Source: Calditrichota bacterium
Lineage (GTDB): Bacteria > Zhuqueibacterota > Zhuqueibacteria > Zhuqueibacterales > Geothermadaptataceae
NCBI GenBank assembly: GCA_008501765.1
Contig: QQUE01000007.1
Coordinates: 732,186-796,185 of the forward strand
DNA length: 64,000 bases
Reading direction: 5' to 3'
Shown one piece after another: positions 9,312-19,014 of the stretch (position 1 is the stretch's first letter; every line of letters starts with the position of its first letter). The translations under genes were made by a program, and so were the position numbers. The notes beneath the pieces are model-generated. The model saw only the letters and a program-made list of their open reading frames with translations. It had not been told where the DNA came from and made no database searches.

Positions 9312-9643
9312 AAAAACCTTAAATTTCTATGTTGGAGAAAGTACTGTTGATTTACAAAGATGCAGTTCAGAGTGATTAGCAAGAAATGATTAGAATTTAA
9401 AAAAATTTAATGACTTCTACCAGATAATAAATATAATATGAACCAGGCTTGTTCAAATTGGATTCTTCTAAAATAAAGATGTTATCTCTTACAGGCAAGA
9501 CAACCATATTAAAGAAAAAAGATACAATCATTTAATACTTTGGAATATGAATCTAATCCAAAGCACTTTATTTAGATAATTTGAATTGTAAATTACCCGG
9601 TTCAAAATTATTTCGCTCTGTTAAAGGAACGGTATGAATTATC

Positions 9644-9853
9644 CAGCGATCGCTTCTAAATTCCCATCCTTGAAAAGGAGGGGAAATCAACCGGAGCGTT
9701 AAGCGATGGTTGGAGGGGTGGTTGCTGAGATGAGCCTGGAAATTGATAAAAAAGTAGCTGATCGCATAAAACCACCCCTGATTTTTCCGCTGAACGCTCC
9801 AAAATCTGTCCCCTCCTTTTTCAAGGATGGGAATTGCTAAAGCGCTTCACGCT
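9644..9853. repeat. Long palindromic repeat
   Basis: Inside the 9312-9922 gap is a palindrome about 200 bp long. Its arms pair in blocks: the CCATCCTT...GGAGGGG arm (9659-9683) with CCCCTCC...AAGGATGG (9810-9835); GGAGCGTT (9693-9700) with AACGCTCC (9793-9800); AGGGGTGGTT (9714-9723) with AACCACCCCT (9770-9779); and more weakly AGCG/CGCT tracts outside. It has the look of a MITE or a dispersed palindromic repeat. The 330 bp before it (9312-9643) are AT-rich and hold nothing I can identify beyond the upstream region of the kinase gene. Confidence 0.75.
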
Positions 9854-9922
9854 TCAAATGGCTTGGTATATGACCTGACTGGAGACAGTATAATAATCAA
9901 CTTGTTTCTTAAACAGAGCCAA

Positions 9923-12748
9923 TTATTTCAACAATAACATTTTCATACTTTGATTGAATTCCGGCGTTTCCAGGTTATAAACATAAAAACCGCTCGCAGC
10001 AGGCAGACCGAACTCATTTTTACCATCCCAGGTACTGTTGTAAAATCCAGCTTCCTGGAACCCGGCAAACAGCGTTTTTACATGCTTGCCTAAAATATTA
10101 TGAACCGTGAGCCGCACATTTCCAGCTTCCGGGAGAGCGTAACGAATATTAGTTTCCGGGTTAAATGGATTCGGTGAATTTTGCAGCAATGCATATTCAG
10201 TCGGGATAGCTGAATGCGTTTTTTCAAGTCTATTTTCGGTGGATGGTGTTTTGCGCGTCATTAGAATTTTATCCCCAACTGAATTATTGGCGTTCAAACC
10301 AACCACTTTAAAATTATCACTTTCAATATTTGCAGTCCCTTTCGCCACTTGAAAAACAAACCGGGCAGCGACACCATCTCTTTGGCTTCCCTTATTTCCA
10401 TTCTTACGGCTCAAGCCCATCCACGCAATTTTGCTTTCTGAGTCGTGCTTGCTAAAATTCAGCACATCACCCTGAAAAAGCTCACCCTGCAGGACAGAGA
10501 GCAGACGCAGTTCAGGCAATGCCTTATAATCCAATCCTAATGAAAATCCAAACAAATCGCGGGCATCCTCAATATATACTTCAAGAACAACTTCGTTTGG
10601 TTTGTCAGAATTTAAAGATTTCCTCAAATGCACTATGGCTGGATTCGCTTGTGCGAGCCCGGCTTTTCTCTTGCCGGAATAAAGTGGCTGGGTTGCATCT
10701 GTTTTCTTTTGCCAATTCAAACCAATAGCATTAATATCACCCTGATCAACAAATCCATTTCCATCGGCATCAGCGAATGTTATTTTTAAGTTTTCCCAGG
10801 GAATGGCATTTTTTCGGTTCCAAATTATATCCGACTCCGATCGGGCATAGCCACTTTTTCCCCAAAATTGTCCCAAACGCAGCATGTCGGCCTCATCGAC
10901 AACACCGTCATTATTTGTATCTCCGGGCCAGACTGGCAATCCGACAAATTTAATCGAATCACATTCTGCACGCAGGTAAATCGGATTCCCATCGATATCA
11001 CGGGCGTAAAGATTTCGCAGCGCATATTGTACGTCCGTATCAAAGGGAACTGTGCTCAACGAGCGGCATTTTATTTTTACAACTTCACCGCGTCCGGAAG
11101 CACCGGCTATGGCATTTTTAGCTCGAATTGTGACATTTATGCCCCTGTTATTTTCGAGTAACTGGCCTTTTAAAACTGGTTCAGCTCCCAAAAACGAGCC
11201 TGGTAGCAAGCTGGTTTGGACTTCACCGGCAAGCTCGATTTGTTCTCCCTCAGAAAATATAAGTTCAAACCTGGTTTCATAGACATTTGAGACTGAATCG
11301 AGGACGATGCTTACATCAAATTCGTGAGTGACCAGCGCTGACTCGTCTACGACGGGAGAAATCATACCTTCAAGTTTTGGCTCCCGGAATTTCGCAATAA
11401 AAATATCAGAACTGCCGCGTGATATTAATTGATTTTTACCGAAGGTTGATTCCATTCGAAATTGACCCGTGTTGTAAACGCTGCCCGTCGAAGAGGCTGC
11501 CACGCTCCAGCCGAGATCATTGTCCGGGCCGCCCATCGCATTCGCCCAAATCACATTGCCATCATTATCGAATTTGGCGATAAAGGCATCCATTTGGCCG
11601 TTTACTTTAATTTCATGGTTACCAAATTCTGCGATGTGGCCAAAACCACCGGTCAAATATATAAATCCACGGCTATCGCACGTGACATCGTAGGCATAAT
11701 CGTTATCGCGGCCACCACCAGATTTTGCCCACAGCAACTGGCCTGCAGAGGAATACTTCGCCAGGATAACATCCCAGCCACCAACTGAGGAAATTGTGAC
11801 TCCATCTTGCTTAATCGTGCTGCCAAAGCGCCCCGCGATGACTGGATTTCCATCGGAAGCGACTGCTACGGAAAACGCTCTATCGCTGCTGTAGCTTCCC
11901 AGGGTTTGCACCCATTTTGTCTCGCCGGAATTGTCAAAAGCTGCCAGAAAAATTTGAGACGCATGGCTTGTATCATATGTTGTTGCATGATTTCCAGCCA
12001 TCAATTTCCCATTTGTAAAACCAGTCACATAAATTCGACCGTTATCATCCGTGGCGATTCCGTAGGCTCGATTCTCGGCATCACCGGAGATTGTTTTCAC
12101 CCAGCGCAACTCACCGGATGGCGCGTACTTTACCACAAAAACATCGGAACTGCCAGCCGATTGTACACTGTCGTTGTCAAAAAATGCCTTCCCCCAAAAC
12201 CACCCCGTCGCGACATAATCACCATCTGAGGAAACAGCGACATCGTACCCCTGATCAAATCCATGGCTGCCACTGTTTTTTGCCCACAGCAAGTTACCAT
12301 GCGGGCCAAATTTTGCGATAAAAAAATCGTTATTAGTGCCGCTTCTGGCAATCAATTTTGTTCCCGAAATTTTCAGTTCTTTATCGACTGCACCCACGAG
12401 AATACTATTTCCAAAAGCATCGGTTGCCACGCCGTAGGGTCGGTCATTGCCAATTCCGCCGCCATAATTCATCCATTTAAGAACACCATTGGAATCCAGT
12501 TTCGCGATAAAAATATCCTTGTCCCCCTGGCTGGTTATTCCGTAATTCTCGATCAGAAATTCATTGGCATATCGCCCGGTGATAATAATATCCCCGTACT
12601 TGTCAACTACCAAACAATTCCCGATATCCTCACCCGTGCTCGCAGCTTGCTTTACCCAGACATCATTGGCAGTTTGTGCAAAAGAAAGGCTTGTACACAA
12701 GGCGATTGAATAAGCCACCATGACAATTTTAATTATTTTTCTATCCAT
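9923..12748 (-). CDS. Secreted SBBP beta-propeller/cohesin/dockerin protein with T9SS type A sorting domain
   Basis: A 941-residue exported protein. It has a signal peptide (about 1-25). Residues 30-450 hold seven or eight repeats of the W...G(G/S)...(N/D)(D/R)(A/G)Y pattern, each with an AKF/AKY strand, typical of SBBP beta-propeller repeats. A cohesin-like domain follows at about 460-605. Two calcium-loop motifs of dockerin type come next: DTNNDGVVDEAD and DADGNGFVDQGD. A second cohesin-like domain lies at about 700-810. The C-terminal 85 residues begin NSPNPFNPETNIRYALPE and contain GFYVYNLET, a type A T9SS sorting domain. It is the last gene of the cluster, 2 bp after the SprF-like gene. 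It is probably displayed on or released from the surface; the binding target is unknown. Confidence 0.88.
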   Translation of the reverse strand: MDRKIIKIVMVAYSIALCTSLSFAQTANDVWVKQAASTGEDIGNCLVVDKYGDIIITGRYANEFLIENYGITSQGDKDIFIAKLDSNGVLKWMNYGGGIGNDRPYGVATDAFGNSILVGAVDKELKISGTKLIARSGTNNDFFIAKFGPHGNLLWAKNSGSHGFDQGYDVAVSSDGDYVATGWFWGKAFFDNDSVQSAGSSDVFVVKYAPSGELRWVKTISGDAENRAYGIATDDNGRIYVTGFTNGKLMAGNHATTYDTSHASQIFLAAFDNSGETKWVQTLGSYSSDRAFSVAVASDGNPVIAGRFGSTIKQDGVTISSVGGWDVILAKYSSAGQLLWAKSGGGRDNDYAYDVTCDSRGFIYLTGGFGHIAEFGNHEIKVNGQMDAFIAKFDNDGNVIWANAMGGPDNDLGWSVAASSTGSVYNTGQFRMESTFGKNQLISRGSSDIFIAKFREPKLEGMISPVVDESALVTHEFDVSIVLDSVSNVYETRFELIFSEGEQIELAGEVQTSLLPGSFLGAEPVLKGQLLENNRGINVTIRAKNAIAGASGRGEVVKIKCRSLSTVPFDTDVQYALRNLYARDIDGNPIYLRAECDSIKFVGLPVWPGDTNNDGVVDEADMLRLGQFWGKSGYARSESDIIWNRKNAIPWENLKITFADADGNGFVDQGDINAIGLNWQKKTDATQPLYSGKRKAGLAQANPAIVHLRKSLNSDKPNEVVLEVYIEDARDLFGFSLGLDYKALPELRLLSVLQGELFQGDVLNFSKHDSESKIAWMGLSRKNGNKGSQRDGVAARFVFQVAKGTANIESDNFKVVGLNANNSVGDKILMTRKTPSTENRLEKTHSAIPTEYALLQNSPNPFNPETNIRYALPEAGNVRLTVHNILGKHVKTLFAGFQEAGFYNSTWDGKNEFGLPAASGFYVYNLETPEFNQSMKMLLLK

Positions 12749-12750
12749 AA

Positions 12751-14454
12751 TTACAACCCTAAAACTAAATCAATACGGTGAGATGCGCTATTCATAACTG
12801 GTTCTACTCTATTTACTTTGATATTCACTTCACGTTTAAATTTGGAAACGTGCAGTTTTTGATAGGGTGAACGATGTAAGTTTCCCCGCTTACCTCGCCA
12901 CTCCAAATAATAAAAATAATTACCGGCGTCCAGCAGTTTTCCGGAGTTTGATTTCCAATCCCAATGAATATACTCCGGCAAATCATACTGGCCGCGAAAC
13001 TCTTTCAAAACGGTTCCGTCGCTGGCCATAATATTTAACTGCCAATCCGAAAGAGCGACAATCCTGTTGTATTTGCGTTTTATTCTCGGTTCAATAACGA
13101 ATTTATTGTTGTTCTGCGACAACGAAAATGCTGATGAAGCGTGTCCATTGGTTTCTGCTCTTACATATTTTTCTGCGTAGCCGTACTCCAAACGATTTTT
13201 CGCGATGCCGTAAACTGCATTTAAATGATGTACAAAAGCGCTGGCAACGCGTTTCTTCTTCTGGCGCACGATGACGCGCAATGTCAAAAGGTTATCCTCA
13301 TTAAGGTGCGTCGTCAGATTTTTTATCAAACCGCCATAATTGACAAGGTAAGCATTAAAATCGATTTCAGGAATTGGTGGTACACTATCCAAAACGACAA
13401 ATCGATAATAAGCCTCATCCGGTCGTGTATCAAATCGTGCTTGCTCAATCAGCTCCTTCGGCTCCGTTGAATCGGCTTCAGAAAGAACGTTTTCAAAAAA
13501 ATGTTGCACACGGCGCTCAGAAATACGCAGTGAATCATAGACAGCATTTACAGCATATTCAATTTGCGGTATTTTACCAAACCGATAAACAAAACTAACC
13601 CGGTGGGAGCCGCTGCTAAACTGATTTAATTCAGTGAGTGCATAGGCAAACTGATAATCCACGCTCATTTTGTTGGAAATATACAACTGGCCACCAACAA
13701 GATACCGGCCACCGTGAAAGCCCGTGCGCAGCAATCCAACGCCCTGATATCCCGATGCGATTTCCAAAACAGGCTCGAACTGCTGCCCTGTCATTCGAAA
13801 TCCCAGCGTCGACTCAAAAAGTCTATGTTTATAAAGAACAGCGCCATTTGTAATGAGCGGCAGGTTTTCACCGGAATTTGACAATGAAACATCCGGTTGG
13901 TTTAATTGATCAAATGACAATCCATAGCGCCACTGATCACTATGCTGATATATAAATCCAACGCCTAAATTCGGCACGAAAACAGAGTTTCCGGAAGAAA
14001 AAACCGGATCATTCTCATCGATCAATTGAAATTTGGATCGATCAAAACTCTCGTTGATAAATCCAATATTTACCCCCCAGGCAAAACTGTCAAATACTCG
14101 AAATGAAGCCGTGATACCCAGTCGACTCTGGGTAAAAATCGGTGTTTTCAGGTAATCACCCTGCAATCCAAAACCAATATTCAATCCCCGAACTTCCGGA
14201 ACTGATATTTGAAACATATCATGTCGCAAACCGAATGCATTATTTTTCAAAAAACCGGAATGCAATGCATGTGTACCGACAATTAGCTGTTCATCCTGAA
14301 AATTAATTATCGCCGGATTGACCGATGCGCTGCCGGGATGATAAAAATCAACTGACGTTGAGGTATTCACATCCTGGCTGCGGGCTACGGCCAGCCAGCC
14401 GATGGTAAAAAATCCAATAATTACAAATAGAAATCGATTGAAAAACACTGACAT
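12751..14454 (-). CDS. PorP/SprF-like outer-membrane barrel with C-terminal FlgD-like region
   Basis: SprF/PorP proteins are outer-membrane barrels that accompany T9SS cargo with type B sorting domains. This product opens with a signal peptide, then DFYHPGSASVNPAI, the family's usual motif of a lipid-exposed start, and alternating strands to about residue 300 that end in HRVSFVYRFGK. It is nearly twice the usual PorP length. Residues 300-440 hold a helical region spaced like a degenerate OmpA domain, and residues 460-540 resemble a FlgD Ig-like domain (LLDAGNYFYYLEW). I start it at the ATG at 14454, after GGGAATTG, not at the TTG six bases earlier. It lies between two sorting-domain proteins, which fits a role in their export or anchoring. 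Confidence 0.78.
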   Translation of the reverse strand: MSVFFNRFLFVIIGFFTIGWLAVARSQDVNTSTSVDFYHPGSASVNPAIINFQDEQLIVGTHALHSGFLKNNAFGLRHDMFQISVPEVRGLNIGFGLQGDYLKTPIFTQSRLGITASFRVFDSFAWGVNIGFINESFDRSKFQLIDENDPVFSSGNSVFVPNLGVGFIYQHSDQWRYGLSFDQLNQPDVSLSNSGENLPLITNGAVLYKHRLFESTLGFRMTGQQFEPVLEIASGYQGVGLLRTGFHGGRYLVGGQLYISNKMSVDYQFAYALTELNQFSSGSHRVSFVYRFGKIPQIEYAVNAVYDSLRISERRVQHFFENVLSEADSTEPKELIEQARFDTRPDEAYYRFVVLDSVPPIPEIDFNAYLVNYGGLIKNLTTHLNEDNLLTLRVIVRQKKKRVASAFVHHLNAVYGIAKNRLEYGYAEKYVRAETNGHASSAFSLSQNNNKFVIEPRIKRKYNRIVALSDWQLNIMASDGTVLKEFRGQYDLPEYIHWDWKSNSGKLLDAGNYFYYLEWRGKRGNLHRSPYQKLHVSKFKREVNIKVNRVEPVMNSASHRIDLVLGL

Positions 14455-14564
14455 GTACAATTCCCATGTTCACCTTTTTGCTATCATCACTACTCCACAT
14501 CGTGCACAGTATTCCTTGTTGAGAGCAAAATTTTTAAAAACAGCACGACTAAATTAAATAAATT

Positions 14565-16754
14565 TCATTTGGCCAGTCCAATCACACCTGTGGCCAGGGT
14601 TTTATCTTTCGTTTTAACGACATATAAATAAGCCCCGGGTTTAAGTTCATTTCCGTCATCATCGCGGCCATACCAAATCAATGGATTTGCAAGTTTTGCT
14701 ATTTGCCGCCCGGCGATATCGAAAATAAAAACAGTGCCTGCCTGTGTTTTAAATTCCGGAAAATCGAACAGGACCTGATCATTGAAACCATCCCCATTGG
14801 GTGTAAACGGATTTGGCATTACCGGGGGCGGCGGCTGTAAAATTTTCAATTTCACCTCAGCCATCCGCTGGATATTATAAACTTGTGCAAGAACTTGAAA
14901 ACTGAACTCGCCAACGCGAACCCCGGTGGCAGTACGGATGTTTAAAACAGCTTCTTCGCCCAAATTCAATTGCTGTGGATTCAGAGAATATTCGAGGTCA
15001 GTGATTCCTGCAAGTCCGTTGATTTGCAAATGCACCGACTCCTCCGGTGCATTGTCTGCAGAAATTGAAATATAAAACCGGGTAGAGTCACCACGGTGTA
15101 TTTCTGCATAAATCGGTGAAACGAGCAAGGAAAAATCATGATAAGCCTGAACATTAAGCCGAAATGGTTTGCTATCCTGGAAATCAGTTGCTGTAGCGAC
15201 AATATCAAAATCATAGTCCCCGTATTTCAACGCACTATCTGCCGCAAAAACGATCCCTATCTCACCCTGCCCCGAAAGAGATGCAGGCGTAAATTGAGCC
15301 GTTACAAGTGAGGGATGGTTACGCAACGTTAACTGAATCGAATTCGAATACGCGGGATTGGTCAATATCCTGGCATTAGCGTGGACAGTTTTTCCGGCGG
15401 TAACCGTTGCAGAATCGGCTGCCAGCTCGAGATAAAATTGATTCTTCTCTTTGATACCAATTTCGTGTGACCCCGGTAAAAGCCATATTTTGTTACCCTG
15501 GCTGTCCTTCGCCGCGAGTTCCTGCAGCTGAAAAGTAATTCTGGTACCTTCCGGTGTCGCGAGACGGGTATTAAAAAGCAGCCGCACCATGTCTCCGGAA
15601 CCACCAAAACCGGCTGTATTATTCTTGTTTTGCAATTGAATTTTCAACGCGCCATTTTCCAATCGTTCAAATTTGTCCAGCAGGAACATATCAGAAAAAG
15701 GTGGTAGCAGGCTAACATCATTTAACTGCGGTTGAATTACAAAATCATTGTTCAAAGTATTGAGAGTAAATTCTAAATACACGAGGTCTTCGACAATTTT
15801 ACTGGCCTCTCCGATAGCAATATTTACGGCAAAAGGTTCGGTTGAATAATAATCCGAAGAGTCTGTGCGGACAGTTATTGGAACCATCGCAACAGAAATA
15901 TGGGACGTTACTGTATGCGATAAATTTCCCGAGCTGCCGGTAAAATTAACCTCGTATTGCGCTGGCGAAATCTGTTCACTCGCGCTCACAGTGACTATCG
16001 CCGTGTCCCCCGGGAGAATTTCGATCGGCTGAATGTTCACATTCAGCCCCGCAATAAATGGTGAATAATTTAATTTAACCGGATTATAAAATCCGCCAAC
16101 GCTCGTTGCTGTTAAAATGAACTCAACTGTTTGTTCCTTATTCAATTCAACAGCATCGGGCGTGACCTTCAAAACAAAATTCTCAGGCTGAACTGCGATT
16201 ACTTCTGTTACCGGACTGATAAACAGCTCGATCGACTCAGCATCTTTGGTTTCCGCTTTGACATCGTAAAGCTCAAATAAGACCAGCGTGCTATCCGCGA
16301 GTAAGGTTGTGGCAGTGAATGGCAGACGCGCCACGATTCCGGCGCCGCTTACACCTTCCGCAGGATATTTTCGTGAATGCGCGATACTCACAACTCCCTG
16401 CGATTGGGCGGGAACACTCAAGAAGAGTGTTGTGTCAGGGTGCACGAGGAGATCACCCCGCATGGAATCGATATCTGTTTTCTCATTAAAAATTATTAAG
16501 TCTGTATGTGAAAAACGAAATTTGAAACTTATGCCAAAGAGCTCTGTCACTGGTTTTTCAGTAGATCCAACATGCACTTCGACCCAAAAAGGAGAGCCGG
16601 CCACAATTTTTTCCGGGGAAAGTGAAATCCACATCGGGGCAGCGAGGGAATCAGCCGTTTGCGCGGATAGGTGGAAATTAGCCAAGCTCATAAAGCTGAT
16701 TAAGCCAAATACCAGGCATTTAATAATTCGAGCTTTTATAAAAAAAGAGAGCAT
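14565..16754 (-). CDS. Secreted cohesin-like/Ig-like protein with type B-like (gliding-associated) C-terminal domain
   Basis: A 729-residue exported protein with a signal peptide (about 1-31). Two cohesin-like domains lie at about 38-190 and 295-425. Two further Ig-like segments, at about 195-290 and 430-640, use pairs such as PDAVELNKEQTVEFIL, common in bacterial surface adhesins. The C-terminus begins PNPFTPNGDGFNDQVLF and ends in a GxYLYVVKT-like strand. This is the CHU_C/FlgD-like type B T9SS signal, whose export usually needs an SprF partner; an SprF-like gene follows 110 bp downstream. It has no catalytic motif. It probably has an adhesive or structural role on the cell surface. It belongs to the same minus-strand cluster as the ExbB/ExbD genes. 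Confidence 0.82.
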   Translation of the reverse strand: MLSFFIKARIIKCLVFGLISFMSLANFHLSAQTADSLAAPMWISLSPEKIVAGSPFWVEVHVGSTEKPVTELFGISFKFRFSHTDLIIFNEKTDIDSMRGDLLVHPDTTLFLSVPAQSQGVVSIAHSRKYPAEGVSGAGIVARLPFTATTLLADSTLVLFELYDVKAETKDAESIELFISPVTEVIAVQPENFVLKVTPDAVELNKEQTVEFILTATSVGGFYNPVKLNYSPFIAGLNVNIQPIEILPGDTAIVTVSASEQISPAQYEVNFTGSSGNLSHTVTSHISVAMVPITVRTDSSDYYSTEPFAVNIAIGEASKIVEDLVYLEFTLNTLNNDFVIQPQLNDVSLLPPFSDMFLLDKFERLENGALKIQLQNKNNTAGFGGSGDMVRLLFNTRLATPEGTRITFQLQELAAKDSQGNKIWLLPGSHEIGIKEKNQFYLELAADSATVTAGKTVHANARILTNPAYSNSIQLTLRNHPSLVTAQFTPASLSGQGEIGIVFAADSALKYGDYDFDIVATATDFQDSKPFRLNVQAYHDFSLLVSPIYAEIHRGDSTRFYISISADNAPEESVHLQINGLAGITDLEYSLNPQQLNLGEEAVLNIRTATGVRVGEFSFQVLAQVYNIQRMAEVKLKILQPPPPVMPNPFTPNGDGFNDQVLFDFPEFKTQAGTVFIFDIAGRQIAKLANPLIWYGRDDDGNELKPGAYLYVVKTKDKTLATGVIGLAK

Positions 16755-16865
16755 GCTGATTTGGCTCGCTGATTAAAATTTATAACAATAAATTGTGGAA
16801 AATAGTGGCTTGCATTGCACAAATTATGGAATTCATGATCTGGATTTAATTTGAAATCCGGATTT

Positions 16866-17474
16866 CTATTTTTCAAGAAAAAGTGTGTCTTTAACAGTCG
16901 TGTAGATATATACAAAATCACGGCCACCCGGTATCATCGCCGGTTCGTATTTTAATTTCGATTTCTCATATCCCCACATTTCAAAAACCGTCCCGTGATG
17001 CCCACGCTCAAACCAAAGTTTTATGGGCACACCTTTGTAGTTGCGGTTCAAGGTTTTTAAAAAGCCACTGAAGATACTATTTGCGGCCCGGTCGGATTCG
17101 AGCAGTTGATAAACATCAGGATCAACGTTTTCGCCGACAATTTGAAAATTGGGAGTAAATTTCCATTCATTCATCAGTCCCTGCGCTTTTGCAGAGGGAA
17201 AAATGAAATAAATGTCTTCCGACGGGTGGGTGATTGCGATATCTTTTTCTCCAAAACCATTTCCGGTCGCGTCGATTATATCAAGCTGTGTTACCAGTGT
17301 TTCCGGGATAAAAAACTCAGTTATAAAAAATTTGATGAGAGGGGCATCGACGAGAGAAACTTTCGGAACATTTATCTGCTCTATGGTGATATCGGTATCG
17401 CTCTGCGCCAGCAATGGCGTGAGTAATCCACTAAATATAAGTACAAAAATAGTTCTTTTAATATGACGCGGCAC
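16866..17474 (-). CDS. Small secreted protein of unknown function
   Basis: A 202-residue protein with a signal peptide (MPRHIKRTIFVLIFSGLL, cleavage near LLAQ). The remainder is a mixed alpha/beta domain without a motif I recognise; notable stretches are PSEDIYFIFPSAKAQG and GGRDFVYIYTTVKDTLFLE at the end. The start is a GTG at 17474 preceded by GGAG. That site overlaps the stop of the TPR lipoprotein gene 4 bp away, so the two are translationally coupled. It is probably a periplasmic or outer-membrane partner of the lipoprotein. Confidence 0.72.
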   Translation of the reverse strand: MPRHIKRTIFVLIFSGLLTPLLAQSDTDITIEQINVPKVSLVDAPLIKFFITEFFIPETLVTQLDIIDATGNGFGEKDIAITHPSEDIYFIFPSAKAQGLMNEWKFTPNFQIVGENVDPDVYQLLESDRAANSIFSGFLKTLNRNYKGVPIKLWFERGHHGTVFEMWGYEKSKLKYEPAMIPGGRDFVYIYTTVKDTLFLEK

Positions 17475-17478
17475 CGAT

Positions 17479-18996
17479 CTACTCCTTCATCGCCTTGAAT
17501 TTTAATCGCTGATAGCGGGCGTGCATTGCATCTTTATTTTTACCCAATTTCAGGTAAGCGATCGATAACAAACTATAAAGTTGGTCATGCTCGCGAATAT
17601 CGAGGGTGTTCTCATTTTTTTGAGCTAACTTGCAATGCTTCAAAACCAGCTCCGGGTTGTTCTGGACAATTTTGGCAATTTCCAGATGGCTTTTTGCTGA
17701 GCCACGCCACTGCACTGTCGTCGCCTGCAAAAAATACGCGTATGCTGCCTGCCAATCTCTGTCCTGAACTTCCTCGAGACCAAGGTTGTGGCACATAATT
17801 GCATAATCATCAAAATAGCGTGCATAAGTACTGTCGAGCGCACCCTTGTATGCGTTTCTTTTTTGATAGCGATCGATCAATTCGTGCAAGCCTTTCACAC
17901 CTTTTTCTTTATCGCCGACCCGTTGATAAGTCAGCACGCTTGCCCGCCATTCGATTTCATCGCGGGCACGTTCTGTACGCAATTTTTTCGCCAGTTTCCA
18001 GAATCCAGAAGCGGATTCTTTATAATTACCCTGGGCTTGCATTGCCAACAACTCGTCCCTTCTTTCGGAGCCGTGGATATTGCCATCGTCCCAATTTATC
18101 CAGTCAATATAACTTTGGACACTTTTTTGATTACTCTCATCCGGCGCCAGGCGCATCGCCCGATCGAGGATTGCCAGCGATGAATCGGCATTATACAACT
18201 TTGATTGCGTAACTCCCTGGTAAAAAACATAGTTGAAAAGCCGCGATGAATCGATAGCGGCCTGCGACAAATCTTCCAGAGCTGCGCCGGGTTTGTCGAT
18301 GTTTAGAAAACCGGTTTCAGTCAAAACCCGTTCAGCTTCGCAAAAGACATCATAGGCTGCTTTCCAGGCTTCAATGGCGTAGTAATTTTCTGCGAGACGC
18401 GCATAAATTGAATGATTGCCTTTATCAAGTCGAATAAGTTCTTCCAATACATAAGTTGCTTTTTCAAAATCCTTTTTCTCTTCGAACCGGGATGCACGCG
18501 AGGTGTAAACATGGGCAAGCCAGCTATGTGTTTCCGAATCAAATGGATTGAAATACAATGCTTTCTGAAAATTTTTAATGGCATCAATTAATAGTTTATC
18601 AATTCTCTCTGAAACCTTGGTTTCATCAACGTGCATGGCCGACATTTTCTGCAGTTCAGCATATGATTTTATGATTTTTGCACCGTTGTTAAACGCTTCA
18701 ATTGCAGCCAGGGAATCCCTTTTGTTCGCTGCCCGGCGCAGCTCAATGAGCTGCCACAAAGAATCGCCTTCAGCAACCCGACTGCGGCCGCGCTGCTTCA
18801 GGACCTCAGATTCCTGCTCTGCTTTCGGTTTAATAAAAAGAATCGAAGCCAGAGAATCCGCCTCCCGTGCGATGACACTATCGATGCCTGCATGAACCTT
18901 GTATTTGTTATTCCGTTTTACGGAACTGCCACCTGCACATGCCCAAAATGCAATAATTCCTATGAGGAATATTAATATGTTAATCCTATAATTCAC
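17479..18996 (-). CDS. TPR-repeat outer-membrane lipoprotein
   Basis: A 505-residue protein with a lipoprotein signal: a hydrophobic stretch IFLIGIIAFWACAGG with the lipidated Cys near residue 20. The mature protein is helical, with tetratricopeptide-type repeats in several blocks (for example at about 145-215, 255-290 and 420-500), and charged, coiled-coil-like segments at 45-110. TPR lipoproteins serve as scaffolds in outer-membrane and T9SS machines (SprE/PorW, BamD). It starts at a GTG, 18 bp after the preceding ExbD-like gene, and is followed by the small secreted protein. Its place between inner-membrane motor genes and outer-membrane genes suggests a periplasm-spanning link (inference). 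Confidence 0.82.
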   Translation of the reverse strand: MNYRINILIFLIGIIAFWACAGGSSVKRNNKYKVHAGIDSVIAREADSLASILFIKPKAEQESEVLKQRGRSRVAEGDSLWQLIELRRAANKRDSLAAIEAFNNGAKIIKSYAELQKMSAMHVDETKVSERIDKLLIDAIKNFQKALYFNPFDSETHSWLAHVYTSRASRFEEKKDFEKATYVLEELIRLDKGNHSIYARLAENYYAIEAWKAAYDVFCEAERVLTETGFLNIDKPGAALEDLSQAAIDSSRLFNYVFYQGVTQSKLYNADSSLAILDRAMRLAPDESNQKSVQSYIDWINWDDGNIHGSERRDELLAMQAQGNYKESASGFWKLAKKLRTERARDEIEWRASVLTYQRVGDKEKGVKGLHELIDRYQKRNAYKGALDSTYARYFDDYAIMCHNLGLEEVQDRDWQAAYAYFLQATTVQWRGSAKSHLEIAKIVQNNPELVLKHCKLAQKNENTLDIREHDQLYSLLSIAYLKLGKNKDAMHARYQRLKFKAMKE

Positions 18997-19014
18997 AGCT
19001 TGTTAAAATCCTTC

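Noticed and set aside
9312-9922. A CRISPR array in the repeat-rich gap
   Set aside because: The repeats form one palindrome rather than regularly spaced direct repeats with spacers.
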